Assembly (NCBI GenBank): GCA_946479055.1
Contig: CAMLEX010000308.1
Span: forward strand, 1 to 6,332
Direction: 5' to 3'
DNA length: 6,332 nucleotides
Origin: an uncultured Bacteroidota bacterium
GTDB taxonomy: Bacteria > Bacteroidota > Bacteroidia > Chitinophagales > Chitinophagaceae
Part shown: piece after piece, positions 5,626-6,332 of the stretch
Layout of the letters: each line of letters starts with the position of its first letter
How positions within the stretch are numbered: position 1 is the first letter of the stretch
Notes under the pieces: model-generated
Database searches by the model: none
Told to the model about the DNA's origin: nothing
The model's input: the letters and a program-made list of their open reading frames with translations, nothing else
Program-made: the position numbers and the translations under genes

Positions 5626-6332
5626 ATGCAAACAACTTCACATTTATTAATGATACAGCCGGTGAATTTTGGCTATAACGCTGAAACTGCCGTGAACAAT
5701 GCTTTCCAGGTTCAAAGCTCAGAGACCAATGTTCAACAAAATGCATTAAAAGAGTTTAATGATTTTGTAACCGTTCTGCAAAATAATGGTGTAGATGTTA
5801 CTGTTGTCCGGGACACGGCTTTGCCATATACCCCTGATTCTATTTTTCCGAATAACTGGGTATCCTTTCATCAGGATGGCACATTACTTCTGTATCCCAT
5901 GTATGCTGTAAACAGGAGATCGGAAAGAAAAGAACATGTGCTGGAAAAAATTATGGAGAAATTTTCGGTTGTAAAAAAAATTGACCTGAGTAATTATGAA
6001 GCCCGGAATATTTTCCTGGAAGGAACCGGGAGCATGGTATTGGACAGGGATAACCGGATCGCCTATGCCTGTCTTTCTCCAAGAACCGATGAAACAGTAT
6101 TGGCTGATTTTTGCCGGCAGATGAAATATAAGCCGGTCGTATTTGATGCAACAGATGGCAATGGCCAGGCTATTTATCATACAAATGTTTTAATGTGTGT
6201 GGCAGACAAGTACGTGGTGATCTGCCTTGAAAGCATTGCTGATCTTGAGCAGCGGCAATTTGTTTCGGAAACAATAATTAAAAGCGGTAAAAAGATCATC
6301 GCCATAACACTGCACCAGATGAATCATTTTGT
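5626..6332 (+). CDS. ctlX: Citrulline hydrolase CtlX, amidinotransferase superfamily (3' partial)
   Basis: CtlX belongs to the pentein (DDAH/amidinotransferase-like) superfamily and hydrolyses citrulline to ornithine, ammonia and carbon dioxide. The first 235 codons are present of a family of about 300 residues; the window ends in-frame at HQMNHFV. The N-terminal TSHLLMIQPVNFGYNAETAVNN is typical of the family. PDSIFPNNWVSFH (70-82) takes the place of the deiminase FTRD segment, LEGTGSMVLDR (131-141, E132) holds the catalytic acid, and YHTNVLMCV (184-192) holds the catalytic H185. The cysteine nucleophile expected near the C-terminus lies beyond the window. ATG 5626 is the first in-frame start and begins directly with conserved residues. 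The gene follows the arginine deiminase on the same strand, so the two can turn arginine into ornithine. Another hydrolase of the same family (dimethylarginine dimethylaminohydrolase type) is the main alternative. Confidence 0.88.
   Translation, partial: MQTTSHLLMIQPVNFGYNAETAVNNAFQVQSSETNVQQNALKEFNDFVTVLQNNGVDVTVVRDTALPYTPDSIFPNNWVSFHQDGTLLLYPMYAVNRRSERKEHVLEKIMEKFSVVKKIDLSNYEARNIFLEGTGSMVLDRDNRIAYACLSPRTDETVLADFCRQMKYKPVVFDATDGNGQAIYHTNVLMCVADKYVVICLESIADLEQRQFVSETIIKSGKKIIAITLHQMNHF

Noticed and set aside
5456..5746. Minus-strand reading frame of 96 codons
   Set aside because: It is open only because it passes through the 7-bp repeat array and the starts of flanking genes; its middle is repeat translation.

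Overview
The window most likely comes from a member of the Bacteroidota, probably a Chitinophagaceae-like genus. This rests on moderate A+T content, absence of clear Shine-Dalgarno sequences before the genes, sites matching the Bacteroidota -7 box (TAnnTTTG), and protein types typical of the group: a two-domain universal stress protein and an arginine deiminase/CtlX pair. No exact species can be named from the sequence.

Layout: (1) 1-861, + strand, the C-terminal transpeptidase end of a class A penicillin-binding protein (PBP1A type), cut by the window edge and closed by an intrinsic terminator at 877-904. (2) About 1000-2150, a small accessory strip of decayed conflict genes: a toxin-antitoxin pair whose antitoxin has lost its stop at an A8 tract and whose RelE/ParE-like toxin is truncated after about 40 residues; then, on the minus strand, an orphan Imm50-like immunity gene preceded by what may be a frameshifted toxin tip, bounded by a bulged inverted repeat at 2094-2142. 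(3) 2223-2843, minus strand, a small class I SAM-dependent methyltransferase, divergent from (4) 2980-3765, + strand, a tandem-domain universal stress protein. (5) 3766-4049, an intergenic region with two inverted repeats. (6) 4050-5495, + strand, an arginine deiminase family enzyme with the full catalytic set. (7) 5496-5625, an intergenic element built of about 7-bp units in inverted arms. (8) 5626-6332, + strand, the start of ctlX, a citrulline-hydrolysing pentein enzyme cut by the window edge.

Functional reading: the last two genes make a coherent pair, arginine to citrulline (deiminase) and citrulline to ornithine (CtlX), which would release nitrogen without the carbamoyl-phosphate steps of the classical ArcABC route. 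The other intact genes (cell wall synthesis, stress response, methyltransferase) are chromosomal housekeeping types with no evident link to each other. The accessory strip between PBP1A and the methyltransferase looks like a site where mobile conflict genes arrived and decayed. I do not see a clearly new biological system; the most interesting items are the degraded toxin/immunity strip, the A8 tract that sets the antitoxin-toxin reading relation, and the two intergenic elements made of 7-bp units.
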